Source: Primulina eburnea (lineage: Eukaryota > Streptophyta > Magnoliopsida > Lamiales > Gesneriaceae). Taken from it: a stretch of 64,000 nt of DNA. Every line of letters starts with the position of its first letter. Position 1 is the stretch's first letter. Below are positions 47,950 through 58,169 of this stretch, one piece after another. The translations under genes and the position numbers were made by a program. The notes beneath the pieces are model-generated. The model saw only the letters and a list, made by a program, of their open reading frames with translations. It did no database searches and was not told the DNA's origin. The stretch spans positions 45,650,047-45,714,046 of the forward strand of contig NC_133103.1 of the NCBI RefSeq assembly GCF_022965805.1, read 5' to 3'.

Positions 47950-49280
47950 TAATAAGTGCATTTTATGCAATTAAATTATCCTTATACTTCATATAGACTG
48001 TTAGTCTTTTTGGGTGGAATTACGCGTTTTTGTTGTTTTTTGGCTTGATTGCAGGAATCTAGGTAAGGCTGCCATTCAGGCGCGAAGGTAAGTGAAAATG
48101 GCACCTAGAAAAGAAACATGCAAGAAGTCCGGTTCTGAAGGCAGTGAGACTCGCGCATATGCGCGAGCGATGCACCGAAACAAGGGAAAATACAGTGAGA
48201 CCCGTGCATATGCGCCACTCATGGCGCGCATATGCGCGAGAGACATGATGCGAAACCAGAGTCCAGCGCGCATATGCGCCGGACTTGGTCGCGCATATGC
48301 GCGTGGCGCGACAGTCAGACTTAAATAGGTTTCTCGTGGATTTTAAAAGGGGTACGGAAAATAATTTACACGCAGCCGACATGAGAGAAGAAGAAAAGGC
48401 GAAAAAGTCAGATCACACGGACGACGGAACGGGAAGAACGGAGATAGAAGACGTTGATTCCGGACACGGAAACGTACTTCCATCTCTCGCCAACACGTTT
48501 CTAATTCGGTTATTTACTTTTACGTTTTAATTATTACAAACAGGTTTTGTATTGATTTAAATTCGAGTATGAACTAATTCTATTTTCTAGAGATTGATGT
48601 AGTCTTGGTTGAACTTATATTATTGATGTTTTGAATTCTCATGAATTAATTCATCGTGTTTATTTGTGATTTCTTGTCATTAATGCTTTTGAATTACTGG
48701 CCATAATTCGATTGATCAAATAATTAAGATCCAAACTCGAGAGAGGGGATTGAAATTAGGACAGGAGAAATCACATCGTTTTTATAACGTGCAAAAGACG
48801 TATAACTCTGACGAATCCATAAGAGAACTTTGGTTGCATTTATTACGTGTTACTTGATTTTGAATAGACATATTAAAATTGGTAATAGGTAATACAATTC
48901 TATTTAACACTTGAACAAATAAATAGAAAAATTGCGAGTTCTTGGTTAGTAAACACGATGCAATTTAATAACATGTTAGTTAATTTTAGTTTAGCATAGG
49001 GGAAACAAGATGAATCATATCTCTTGATTTATTTACTCAGTAGAAATCTAGATTTATTTACTCAGTGAATTTCTACTGCGTGCTAGAATTAAAGGATTTG
49101 TTATTTTATTTGAATTGGTTATAAACCAACTATTTGATTTGTCTAAATAAAGTTGAACTATGTCAATTATGGTACTTAATATACAATCGTAAATAATTAC
49201 TCCTCGTGGGATCGATATCTGCACTTAACCCAGTACTAAAACTTGATACCGTACACTTGCGGTAGTGAAAATACGCAACA
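47950..49280 (+). repeat. 3' LTR of the Athila element
   Basis: 1,331 bases, first bases TAATAAGTGC (TG mutated to TA), last bases ATACGCAACA followed by TACAA. It carries five palindromic GCGCATATGCGC words (48151-48305) instead of six, and a ~30-base tandem duplication (TTTATTTACTCAGT) at about 49020-49070 absent from the 5' copy. Confidence 0.95.
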
Positions 49281-49285
49281 TACAA

Positions 49286-49595
49286 CGTGTGTATTCGATC
49301 AAAGTCTTTTAGTGAAAAACCTATCTTCGTGATAGAAGGGGTGACGTAGGAGTTATTCTATTTTCCGAACTTCCAGAAACAAATCGTGTGCATTTTATTT
49401 CAGTTACCATCAGTTATTCTATCTTTCAGTCAGTTTACTTCCGCAACTGTTTTTCAGTTAAAATGATTGTTATCGATTGACGAGATACCGAGTGTCATTT
49501 GGTCATTAATCTGAACCCAATATTCGAAAAGAATTTATAATCAGTGAGTGTTTATTAAACCCCCCTTCTAAACACTTATCACCTACTAAACGAAC
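49286..49595 (+). repeat. SIRE-like LTR, right part
   Basis: Continues the LTR interrupted at 37352: TCTTCGTGATAGAAGGGGTG and AAACCCCCCTTCTAAACACT are the usual late U5 words of this LTR type. The right end near 49595 runs directly into copia integrase DNA and lacks a clean CAACA terminus. Confidence 0.7.
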
Positions 49596-49955
49596 CTTTC
49601 CACGATACCGCATTCTTCTAGGAATCTAGCACAAGGTCCTGGACATTGTTCACCTGAACCGTAATATCTACCATATTATTCAACACCACGGTCAGATCTA
49701 ACGCTTTTAATCTTTAATCCAGTTTGATTTTCAACTTCAGCTTTATAGTTTTTGAACACATCCAATGACTATGCATTTTCATGAATGAGATAAATCAAGC
49801 CATATCTTGAAAAATCGTCTGTGAACGTTATAAAATACCATTGACCATTCCAAGAACCCGAAGAGAATGATCCACAAATATCAGTATGTATAAGTTCTAA
49901 GATGCCTGAACACCTGTTGGCTTCAAATCTTCTTTTGTTGGTTTGTTTGAGTCAT
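49596..49955 (-). pseudogene. Integrase fragment of the 34-56 kb copia element
   Basis: Minus strand from 49950: SGILELIHTDICGSFSSGSW (first catalytic Asp), YFITFTDDFSRYGLIYLIHE, then KSVRSDRGVEYYGRY (second Asp) and CARFLEECGI, where the SIRE-like LTR begins. The catalytic Glu and everything up to RT are missing. At the other side the frame joins abruptly to the gag start region (MLNDSN), so protease and most of gag are deleted in this copy. Confidence 0.82.
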
Positions 49956-50561
49956 TTAACATAGGAATAGAATTTATGTTGGAATGAACATTTGCAGGAG
50001 CCAAATCTGAACAGAGAACAAAAAAAACCAAATATCCATACTCAACCAAATATCCAAATAAAATAATCAATAAATTCAAATAATGTAAACCAAATAAACA
50101 GAATATCAAGCACTCCATTAATGTTTCATCTTTGGACAAAATATTAACATGTAAGTGATATCTTGGTGCATCATTCAAACACTAATAGTAACTATCATGT
50201 CAAATAACAACCTTACTTTGGGACGATCTATTATTCACATGGAAACCGAATAACTATCACATGTTTGCCAACACAAATGTATATGCAGTTATATTAAATT
50301 TTAACCTACTTTTGGGCCGATTAATATTCTTATAAAGCACATATACCAAAATCCTTTTATATTTCAAAATAAAATTAATTTCCATAAAAGATGTCATTTT
50401 GGCGACATTTTATTCCAATTAATATATTTTAAAAGTACATATAACCTTATCATTATTTGAATAATTGAATATTTAACCTAAACTAAATAAACTTGAACCG
50501 AAAAAAAGAATTTTTTTTAGAAAATCCCATATAATCCCATATAAATAAAATTTATCCAGTA
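49956..50561 (-). repeat. Copy A of the copia leader and LTR remnant
   Basis: 49956-50510 aligns base by base, with scattered changes, to 54215-54775 (leader). 50530-50561 is only the last 30 or so bases of the LTR (compare 55675-55701). TGACA, the copia target site, follows at 50562-50566. This is the left copy of a tandem duplication; the primer site and nearly all of the LTR were deleted here. Confidence 0.85.
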
Positions 50562-50566
50562 TGACA

Positions 50567-51186
50567 AACATTGAACTACAATAGCTCGGTTCCTGAAATA
50601 TAAAACACCGAGAAATTAAATCGAGTTTGGTTTTCAAACCAAGAGGAAAATGCTGAAAATAATCCCTCATAAAAGCGATTAAATATTTTGAAAAATATTT
50701 AAAATATATGCAAGTTAAATATGTAAAAACGTTTTTTGTTAAAACATTTTATCAAACACTTGATATGCAATATTTTAGGTATTTGAAGAACCCATAAAAC
50801 GATTCAACGATGCATCTTAAATACAGTAACAATAATTAAATACAATAAATAAATAGACATGAATTTTTTTATGGATGTTCGTAGATTAACATCTCCTGCA
50901 TCGACCCTTTATTCCACATATGAAAGATCCTCTTGAAGCCTTTGATTTATAAACTCCTTGTACAAACCTATTTCAACTTAAGAATTATGCATTGTCTAAT
51001 TAAAACTCCTAGCACACTCGATTACAGGCCGCAATCTCACAATTCACATAATGTTTAACGTCTCTTATTTTAAGACTACACACAATCTTTAATGCCTTTG
51101 TGTGAAGACTATTATCGTTCAACTAAACTTTGAAGCTCAACTCTCATATATATGTGTGAGTGATTGATGATATAATTCAAACATCC
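50567..51186 (-). other. CACTA 3' non-coding flank (copy A)
   Basis: The first ~140 bases match 55707-55850 in copy B (TTGAACTACAATAGCTCGG). The rest, up to the stop codon of the Transposase_24-like ORF, is missing from copy B. No frame is readable. Confidence 0.6.
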
Positions 51187-51777
51187 TACGGTGCCTCAGT
51201 CTCATCGTTGCCATAGTCCTCCCCTTCATCACCAACTACATCCTCGTGTTCATGTCCTTTGTCATCAACATCGTCATTGAACAAGTTGTGTGATAGCATG
51301 ATGTAGTGTTGCGAATAGTTGCATCCATTGAAGGATCTACCATTGTGTGAGGATCCAGAGGCAAAGCACCCAATGTCTGAGGAGTCGAGGGCGTGTACTA
51401 CCCGACTATAGGTGTATATGTCGCTAGCACAGAACTCAACAACAGGTGGCTACATAGGTACTCCTTATGGCATGCCAACAATGAGTAGATGTACTTGCTG
51501 CAGTGAGGACATTCGTATCCTCAAGCCCTCACACTCAACCCAAGCTTCTCCAGTCTCTTTATTTTGAGTATGACATCTCCATCGCTAGTCCCTCAACCCT
51601 CTCATTTTCTTTGGCTATATCAGGGTTGTAAACAAATATAGTCAGTTTGCGAATGTTTTGAGCTAGATCGATGAATATTTGATTTGTAGGCTCCAGTGTG
51701 CTTTGTCGTATCAATCTCCAGGCCTTCTGGCTCACTTTGTCTATGTACCTTGCTCTTATCCGCCATGTTCTTCCAAC
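51187..51777 (-). pseudogene. CACTA Transposase_24-like ORF, C-terminal part (copy A)
   Basis: Read on the minus strand from the solo LTR edge: DKVSQKAWRLIRQSTLEPTN-like start, DIAKENERVEGLAMEMSYSK, several stops, then a better-kept end SQHYIMLSHNLFNDDVDDKG followed by an acidic tail (EDVVGDEGEDYGNDETEAP) and TAG at about 51187. The acidic C-terminus and the helical middle are usual for plant Ptta/En/Spm (Transposase_24) proteins encoded by CACTA elements. The N-terminal part is beyond the solo LTR at 53370-53435. Confidence 0.65.
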
Positions 51778-52385
51778 TGATGAAAAGAATGAGGTTAACT
51801 AAGGTAAACCCGAATAAGAATAAATTTTGTTCTGAATCACATGGAGATGTGAACCCAGGATAGCTGTATCCCTGAACCATTGAGGGTCACATAAGTATCG
51901 GATTTTGTGTTCCCGTTGAGATAGTCAAATTTCAAGGAGTTGGAATTTGACGACTATAGTTTGATAGAGATCAAACAGGAAGCTTATAAAGGAGTTTATG
52001 AGCTGATTTCGTAGGATGAAAGAAATGGAAGTTATCATGATTGCTAAATAAGAAAAGAGAGTGGAACTGTCTGTTTTGTGAAGGGATTCACTGAAACTGG
52101 CAGCTGCCTAATATGGTAAGTGAAAATTTTAATCTTCGAAATTTTTAATTTTCATTATATGAACAAGATTTGTATCTTTGATATATTGGCGCTCTCGGAT
52201 CGTCGATCGGGGTTATAATGAGTTCGGAATCATTTTTTTAGTGAATTTGAAATTTACTAATTAAATAATTGTGCTAATAGTGATGACTACTAACATGCAC
52301 AAATTCTCATATATGTTCTAGAGGAGTATATAATTAAATTAACTAAGGAGTTAATTAATAAATTAAATAATGATTATTTAATTTA

Positions 52386-52440
<55 letters not shown>

Positions 52441-53369
52441 ATATGGTGATATAAAATATGTGTATATGATATTATTATATCATGTATTATTAAAAGTTAA
52501 TAAATACATTATGTATTAATTATATGAGAGTTTTAATATAATGAAGTTATTAGAGTCTTTGTGGGAGAGGGACTCTTAATTGGATTAGGAGTTTTACTCT
52601 ATATATATACCACTAGGACTCATGATAATATCATGTATTATTAAAAGTTAATAAATACATTATGTATTAATTATATGAGAGTTTTAATATAATGAAGTTA
52701 TTAGAGTCTTTGTGGGAGATGGACTCTTAATTGGATTAGGAGTTTTACTCTATATATACACCACTAGGACTCATGATTACAACCCTAATTTTTGCACACA
52801 AAAATTAAAGAATCTTTCCTCTTTTCGCAAAAGAAACCCACGGCCACCCATTGTGATTGTTGGAAGATTTTGGCCACAAAAGCAAATGTGATTTGTTTAA
52901 TTGTTGATTAAAATCAATAATTAATTGTTAATTATTTGTCAATAATCAGTTAGCACAAATCCATGAATATAAATCATGAAATTCTCGGCCAATATACCAA
53001 GGGTTGGGGAAAATTTAGGCCATGTGATTTTCTTCCACCACCGAGCCGCCGATGCTACACCGCCACTGGATTTTGGAAATTTGGAGCAATCTCAACACAA
53101 GAATCTTTTGGATTTTCTAGTGCAAACCAAACGAGGAAAACAGTCTTCGGTCGTGGACCTAATTAGGCGATCAAGGTTGAAGAGCCGTTCGTAGAGATTT
53201 ACAAAAAGGGCCACATCCGTTTAAATATCGGAATAGTTTGGAGTCAAGCGTTAAGAACACAAATGTATGATCCTAAACGCCCTATGAATGTTTTTAAACA
53301 CACGACGCCCAAGCAAAAAATTTTTAAACTTCCGCTGGGTCTTAGGTGCGAGAATACGATGTCCCAACA
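51778..53369 (+). mobile_element. Solo LTR (LTR family with TGATGA...CCAACA ends)
   Basis: 1,592 bases starting TGATGAAAAG and ending ATGTCCCAACA, flanked by the 5-bp duplication CCAAC at 51773-51777 and 53370-53374. The empty site survives in copy B at 56166-56170 (TTCCAACTTCAC). No internal retrotransposon domain is present, so it is the product of LTR-LTR recombination. The 3' end has AAACTTCCGCTGGGTCTTAG, typical of U5. A TA run occupies about 52387-52437. Confidence 0.92.
52481..52782 (+). repeat. 151-bp tandem duplication of the LTR promoter region
   Basis: 52481-52631 and 52632-52782 are almost identical. Each unit ends with GGATTAGGAGTTTTACTC and a TATA box (CTATATATA) just before CCACTAGGACTCATG, so the core promoter is doubled. 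Confidence 0.9.
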
Positions 53370-53435
53370 CCAACTTCACTTTGCCACACGGTCATCCACG
53401 TGGCCCATTGCTCCTCGATCACTGAAGTTAAAATA
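53370..53435 (-). other. CACTA ORF piece and tandem-duplication joint
   Basis: CCAACTTCACTTTGCCACACGG to CTCGATCAC matches 56166-56222 in copy B. After 53435 the sequence switches to copia gag; copy B instead continues as CACTA DNA (ATTCTCAGGATGCCGCC). This is the joint between the two duplicate units. (Longer motif given by position; key words only.). Confidence 0.85.
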
Positions 53436-54260
53436 ACCTCCGAACAAACCATATTCATAAGCATACCTTTCTTAGCACACCAATGTGATAATTGCTGCAT
53501 TGCTTCTTCATATGCCGATCACTAACACAGAAAAAACAAGCAGAACTTTGAGAATCACTAGGATTCTTCTGTTGTTTCTTCGGAGGTTGTGTATGTGCAG
53601 CTTTCTTACCCTTCTTTTTCTTTCTTTTATCCTTTGAGGTAGAGGCATAATGATCACTTTCTGTCTTATCTTGCTTCTACCTTTCCTCTTCCTAAACACA
53701 GTGCGAGATGAGCTCATTCAGAGACCAAGTCTCTTTCTGACAGTTATATCACACCTTGAACTGGTTAAACTGAGGAGGAAGATATATCAAACCAGATGTA
53801 CCAGCAAGTCCCCAGAGAGGTCAAGCATCGGTGCTTTCAACCTTGAAGCAAGATGAGACATTTCCATAATGTACTCCTTGATGTTGCCCTTACCTCTGTA
53901 CTTCATTGAAACGAGGCTCGCAAAAAGTGTATCAATTTCAGACTTCTCACTTTTAGCAAACCTCTTTTCGAGGTCTTGAAGGAAAGCCCTAGCTGTAGCA
54001 ATGACACTAGACATTGTGCCCCTGAATGTTTCTGGAACGGCTTTCTACATAATCATCATACATATGTGATTCGACCTCTCCCACCTTTCAAACTCCCTAT
54101 TTTCATCAGAGGTACTCTTATCTGTAATGGCGGGAGGAGAGTCAACCCTTATCGCAAGATCCAAATCCATGACTGCGAGAACTATCAGTAAATTTGCTTG
54201 CCACGATTTAAAAATTGAGCCATTTAGCATAGGAATAAAACTTATGTTGAAATGAATATT
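53436..54260 (-). pseudogene. Gag of the 34-56 kb copia element, broken
   Basis: Minus strand: PMLNGSIFKSWQANLLIVLA near 54240, DKSTSDENREFERWERSNH, a stop at about 54046, SVIATARAFLQDLEKRFAKS, MKYRGKGNIKEYIMEMSHLA, LSGDLLVHLV, then frameshifts to a basic tract and the zinc knuckle near 53520 (CFFC... with Cys and His partly kept). This is UBN2-type copia gag. The 3' boundary at 53436 is the duplication joint just after the knuckle. Confidence 0.85.
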
Positions 54261-55213
54261 TGCTCCAAATCTGAACAAAGAACAAAAAAAGCCAAATATA
54301 ATTGCTCAACCAAATATCCAACTAAAATAATCAATAAATTCAAATAATGTAAATCACATAAATAAAATATCGAGCACTCCATTAATGTTTCATATTTGGA
54401 CAAAAGATTAACTTGTAAGTGATATCATGGTACAGCAGTCAAACATTGATTGTAACTATCATGTCAAATAACAACCTTCCTTTGGGCCGATTTATTATTC
54501 ACATGAAAATTAAATAACTATCAAATGTTTACCACCACAAATGCATCTGCAGTTATATTTAATTTTAACCTACCTTCGGGCCGATTAATATTCTTATAAT
54601 GCATATATACCAAAATCCTTTTATATTTCAAAATAAAATTAATTTCCATAAAAGAGGTCACTTTGGCAACATTTATTCCAATTAATATATTTTAAAAATA
54701 CATATAGCCTTATCGTTATTTGAATAACTGAATATTTAACTTAAACCGAATAAACCTGGACCGAAAAAAAGAATGTCTTTTTAGAAATTCCGTACTGGTC
54801 GACCCGATTCCGTACGACCCGGCCCGAATCCTTACGAGTCGACCCGAATCCACACGGTGCGACCCGAATCCGTACCCTTTTTTAAAAAAAAAATTAATCC
54901 AAATTTTCTATTTTCCTAAAAAATATTTTTGTTGAACAAAACTGGAAGGAAAATCGAAATCATATAACAGATCCTTAAAATTTTCAACCAAATCTTTTTA
55001 CAAAATTTGAAACTTTAAAGATTTGGTTTTCAACCAAAATATTTTCCAGATATGAAATCATATCAAAATATTTTCAAAATCTGAAAACATATCAAAATAT
55101 TTTCCAGATCTAAAGCCATGTCAAAAAAGTTTTAAAAAAAAAATTTCTTTTACAGATCTGGATTTATATAATATCCAAAACTTTAAACAAATCTCAATGA
55201 TTCAAGTATGAGT
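54261..55213 (-). repeat. Leader of the 34-56 kb copia element with short tandem repeats
   Basis: The words TTTGGGCCGATT and TTCGGGCCGATTA (about 54484 and 54576) match the leader repeat of relic 2. Four ~20-base units containing CGACCCGAATCC form a GC-rich minisatellite at about 54797-54878. At 55025-55125 units of AAAATATTTTCCAGAT with ATCATATC repeat about every 38 bases. Confidence 0.75.
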
Positions 55214-55228
55214 GGCTCTGATACCACT
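55214..55228 (-). promoter_or_regulatory. Primer binding site of the 34-56 kb copia element
   Basis: The minus strand reads AGTGGTATCAGAGCC directly after the LTR end CCAACA, a perfect initiator tRNA-Met site. Confidence 0.9.
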
Positions 55229-55701
55229 TGTTGGTGAAAACCCATAAACCACAGAATTCATGATGCTAAATCATTAAGAACTTGACTGGAAAACTTAAGC
55301 GGAAGCGTACCCGAAGCCATATTTCTGAATTATTTATAGCGTGTCTTGATCTTTCACATCTACGCGCTCTTTCCTTGAGAGAAACCTTTAGTTTTCTTTT
55401 CTTAACTATTTTCTTAATAGGGAGGAGAATAGGAAACATGATAGCACGAGATCTGTGGACCATAACCTATATATATAGATAATGTTTATCATTATCTTTT
55501 GATATTTCTGTTTTAACTCATCATAAAAACAAAAATTACACTTATGTCTCTACACGTTAAAGACCAACAACCTATTAGATACATTAAAGCTCAATAATTC
55601 GAAACCTTAGCTGATCACTTTATTTTGGGCTTAACTTAATAGATAGCTCACAACGCATAATTTTTCACATATAAGCCCATATAAATAAAATTGATCCAAC
55701 A
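55229..55701 (-). repeat. 5' LTR of the 34-56 kb copia element
   Basis: 473 bases on the plus strand from TGTTGGTGAAAACCC to TGATCCAACA, followed by TGACA (55702-55706). It includes a TATATATATAG box near 55470. Confidence 0.93.
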
Positions 55702-56350
55702 TGACAAACATTGAACTACAATAGCTCGGTTCGTGAAATATGGAACACCAAGAAATTAAATCTAGTTTGGTTTTCAAACCAAGAGGAAAACACTGAAAAT
55801 AAACCCTCAAAAAAACGATTAAATATTTTGAAAAACATTTAAAAGATAAGTTTTAAATTCCCTCACACTCAACCCAAGCTTTAGTTTTCTTTTCTTAACT
55901 ATTAAACAACATGACAAGCCCTCACACTCAACCCAAGCTTCGTCAGTCTCTTTATTTTGAGTGTGACATCTCCATTGCTAGTCCCTCAACCCTCTCATTT
56001 TCTTTGGCTATATCAGGGTTGTAAACAAATATAGTCAATTCCCGAAAGTTTTGAGCCAGATCGATAAATATTTGATTCGTAGGCTCCAATATGCTTTGTC
56101 GTATCCATCTCCAGGCCCTCTGGCTGACTTTGTCTATTTACCTTGCTCTTAGCCGCCATGGTCTTCCAACTTCACTTCGCCACACGGCCATCCACGTGGC
56201 CCATTGCTCCTCGATCACATTCTCAGGATGCCGCCTAGCATTGTGCCACGAGTGGATGTTGCAGCAATAAAGGTCTAAACAGTTCTTCAACCACTGTCGT
56301 CTCACCTCATCGTCTTGTGCTTCGTCTCACCGATACTTCTTCTTCCAATT
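55702..56350 (-). pseudogene. CACTA Transposase_24-like ORF (copy B) and flank
   Basis: Minus strand from about 56330: RRQWLKNCLDLYCCNIHSWH, ENVIEEQWATWMAVWRSEVG, VSQRAWRWIRQSILEPTNQI, DIAKENERVEGLAMEMSHSK. The IEEQWATW...W pattern with following helices fits Transposase_24 of CACTA elements (family knowledge). It is fairly open here, with only one stop near 56145. The C-terminal ~800 bases were deleted between 55860 and 55919, with a filler insertion at the scar. Confidence 0.7.
55879..55918 (+). other. Templated filler DNA at a deletion scar
   Basis: 25 bases at 55879-55903 (CTTTAGTTTTCTTTTC...) are identical to 55386-55410 of the nearby LTR. The next bases AACAACATGACAAG resemble the LTR/target junction at 55696-55709. 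The word CCTCACACTCAACCCAAGCT flanks the filler on both sides (about 55861 and 55920) but occurs once in copy A. Confidence 0.75.
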
Positions 56351-56989
56351 TAAAATTAACATTACACATGCATTTAAATATAAAATATATAACATAGAAC
56401 AAATTAAGTTGATCATAAACAACCATTATTGAGTTTTTAGGGTGAGAGATTTACACATATAATTTAACTGAAATTTCATTACTCACAATGAAGTTGATCG
56501 ATCATTCACAAACATTACATTGATTAAGTTGAACATAAACAACCATATGAATAGACCGTTACGATTGGAATTACAAGACAAACCATCACATGTGCTGATA
56601 ACTCTAATAACTATCACTAACGTTCTTCAAGACATCGTCGCTTGATGCTTGAACATCATATGTCTTACGGTCAGTGCTGACCACATCAAATTCAATATCA
56701 TAGATAACTGTGACGTCTACAATATTTTGTGATGACACCAATAATTGAGTTTCGATTGCATAATTTCACTTTAATTATTTTGAAAAACATTGGTCGTAAC
56801 ATCAAGAGAATTGGCGGTTTGTTTCAACCTGTGCCTGCACGGGCAATGAACGGCCCAGATCACTTCACATGAGTGATCCGGGCCCACTTCTATGTAAAAA
56901 AAGAAAAAAAAAATTGACTCGGAAAAATTCAAGCCATTGGATCGACCCTTGCGGGCAGTGCCCACAGGGGTATGGTCGAGTGAACCAGA
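56351..56989. other. CACTA internal region, mostly non-coding, with a small inverted-repeat insert
   Basis: No open frame is seen from 56351 to 56826. At 56827-56972 imperfect 20-base inverted ends (CCTGTGCCTGCACGGGCAA and TTGCGGGCAGTGCCCACAGG) enclose about 100 bases, with an inner ATCACT/AGTGAT hairpin. This looks like a tiny MITE inside the CACTA relic; target duplication not clear. Confidence 0.45.
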
Positions 56990-57330
56990 ATTGACATCTA
57001 CCTCCATATCTATAACATAAGCTCTTTGTCTCAAACAGCTAACGAATAGCCAACATGAAGTTGCTCTTTTGGTTGTTGGGAACGTCAAGTACACAACTTG
57101 TGAAGCTTACATAGCAAAAACGAATGGTTCGTAATAACCTGGAGTCCGTTTCGGATTAACACCTAAAATTTTGTACTTGTGTATGCGTGTCCCTAATCTA
57201 GGATGCGAATCAAACAAGAAAATTTAAAAATTATAGTTATCTTCAGTGGAAGACCATAGTATTCAACCTCAATTATCTCTTCGAACAGCCAGTAATATTT
57301 GGTAGCTTCAATGTCACTTGACCCTGAAAT
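56990..57330 (-). pseudogene. CACTA DUF4216 domain remnant
   Basis: Minus-strand frames read ATKYYWLFEEIIEVEYYGLP, LKITIIFKFSCLIRIL, NGLQVITNHSFLLCKLHKL and RSQQPKEQLHVGYSLAV with three stops. This is the order of words in DUF4216 (EYYG, then the cysteine/aspartate segment, PF-F/LA, V-Y/C-T). The domain is found downstream of TNP2 in plant CACTA proteins; its role is unknown. Confidence 0.65.
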
Positions 57331-57559
57331 TGAACCCCTGAATTATTTGTGGTCTTGTATGATGATCCTTTATAGTGTAGAAATTGAACCAATTGACACA
57401 ATAACCTCGATAACTATTATATTTTCACAACCGGTCAAATGCAACTTGTTTAATCATAGTAGATACGAAATCAACATTTTGCAATGTCGCCAATGACGAA
57501 CAAATATTTTAATTCATGATAAATAATTATACATATGGTTAGAAAAATAATATTGTTAA

Positions 57560-58100
57560 GGGCACCCACATTGGGTGTTAAAGAGGTGTTAAGGGCCAAT
57601 GCGGGGCGTTCATCTGTATGAACACCCCTGTGTTAGTTTATATTTTAAAAAAAATTGCACACTTAACGACGGCTTTATAGAAACCGTCGCCGATGTGCTG
57701 ACACGCTGGCCCACGTGTTTTGAATTATTTACGAAAGCCCAAAAATATTGGACATTTAGCGACGGTTTTGAAAAAACCGTCGCGATTTGCTTCAAAACCG
57801 TCGCTATTGGCGACGGATTTTCACAAACCGTCGCTAAACGTTGTTATATATATAAAAATAAATTATTATTAATATAAAATAATAATAATTTAAATTTCTT
57901 AAAAAATTTGAAATTGAATTTATTTAATGTAAAATAAGAATAAGATGAATGAGTGGACAGCGTGACCTACAAATAATGAGTGTGAATGTTAAAATGAATG
58001 TGGGAGAATAAATGTGTTAATGTAATGTGTATGTGGCATGTGGACCCCACGATTTTTGATGAGATGGTGGGTGTTATAACACCCACCACTGCGGGTGCTC
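57560..58100. mobile_element. PIF/Harbinger-type MITE
   Basis: 541 bases with terminal inverted repeats GGGCACCCACATTGGGTGTT and GAGCACCCGCAGTGGTGGGT (right end, reverse complement), flanked by the 3-bp duplication TAA at 57557-57559 and 58101-58103, as expected for PIF/Harbinger (TWA target). The interior holds a cluster of AGCGACGG/CCGTCGCT words in alternating orientation (57664-57840). No ORF. Confidence 0.85.
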
Positions 58101-58169
58101 TAATTGATGTAAATTATATAGACTTAAATATTTCAACCATCCAAAAAGTATTTTCTGCAACAACGCCTC

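Larger units (their letters stand above)
37353..49280 (+). mobile_element. Athila-type Ty3/gypsy retrotransposon, full length, inactivated
   Basis: Two LTRs of about 1.33 kb, target duplication TACAA at 37348-37352 and 49281-49285, an Asp-type primer site, gag, protease, RT-RNase H, integrase and a 3' ORF of the Athila 'env-like' position, plus a 1.8-kb untranslated 3' region. The LTRs are very similar apart from small indels, so it is younger than the elements around it. Multiple stops and frameshifts block coding. Confidence 0.95.
36725..49595 (+). mobile_element. 3' fragment of a SIRE-like element (tail, PPT and LTR), interrupted by Athila
   Basis: 36740-36772 reads TTGTCAATCACC then AAAAAGGGAGAAAT, the typical internal end and polypurine tract of SIRE/Tork elements, followed by an LTR start TGTTGGAAAC. 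The LTR is split by the Athila insertion into 36773-37352 and 49286 to about 49595; across the gap the text continues as in known LTRs of this type (AAGTGGGTCAGTACAA then CGTGTGTATTCGATC). No matching target duplication is seen outside, and copia sequence is missing at the site. Confidence 0.75.
34222..55701 (-). mobile_element. Copia element inserted in CACTA, expanded by nested insertions and a tandem duplication
   Basis: The outer LTRs at 34222-34689 and 55229-55701 are flanked by the same five bases TGACA (34217-34221 and 55702-55706), so despite 21.5 kb between the ends they are one insertion. Minus-strand pieces in order are 5' LTR, primer site, leader, gag (54260-53440), [duplicate], integrase (49955-49596), [nested insertion], RT (36720-35789), RNase H (35600-35100), polypurine tract and 3' LTR. 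Confidence 0.92.

Noticed and set aside
34222..55701. Two separate copia elements at 34-36.7 kb and 49.6-55.7 kb
   Set aside because: The identical target duplication TGACA outside both LTRs and complementary gene content show a single element split by later insertions.
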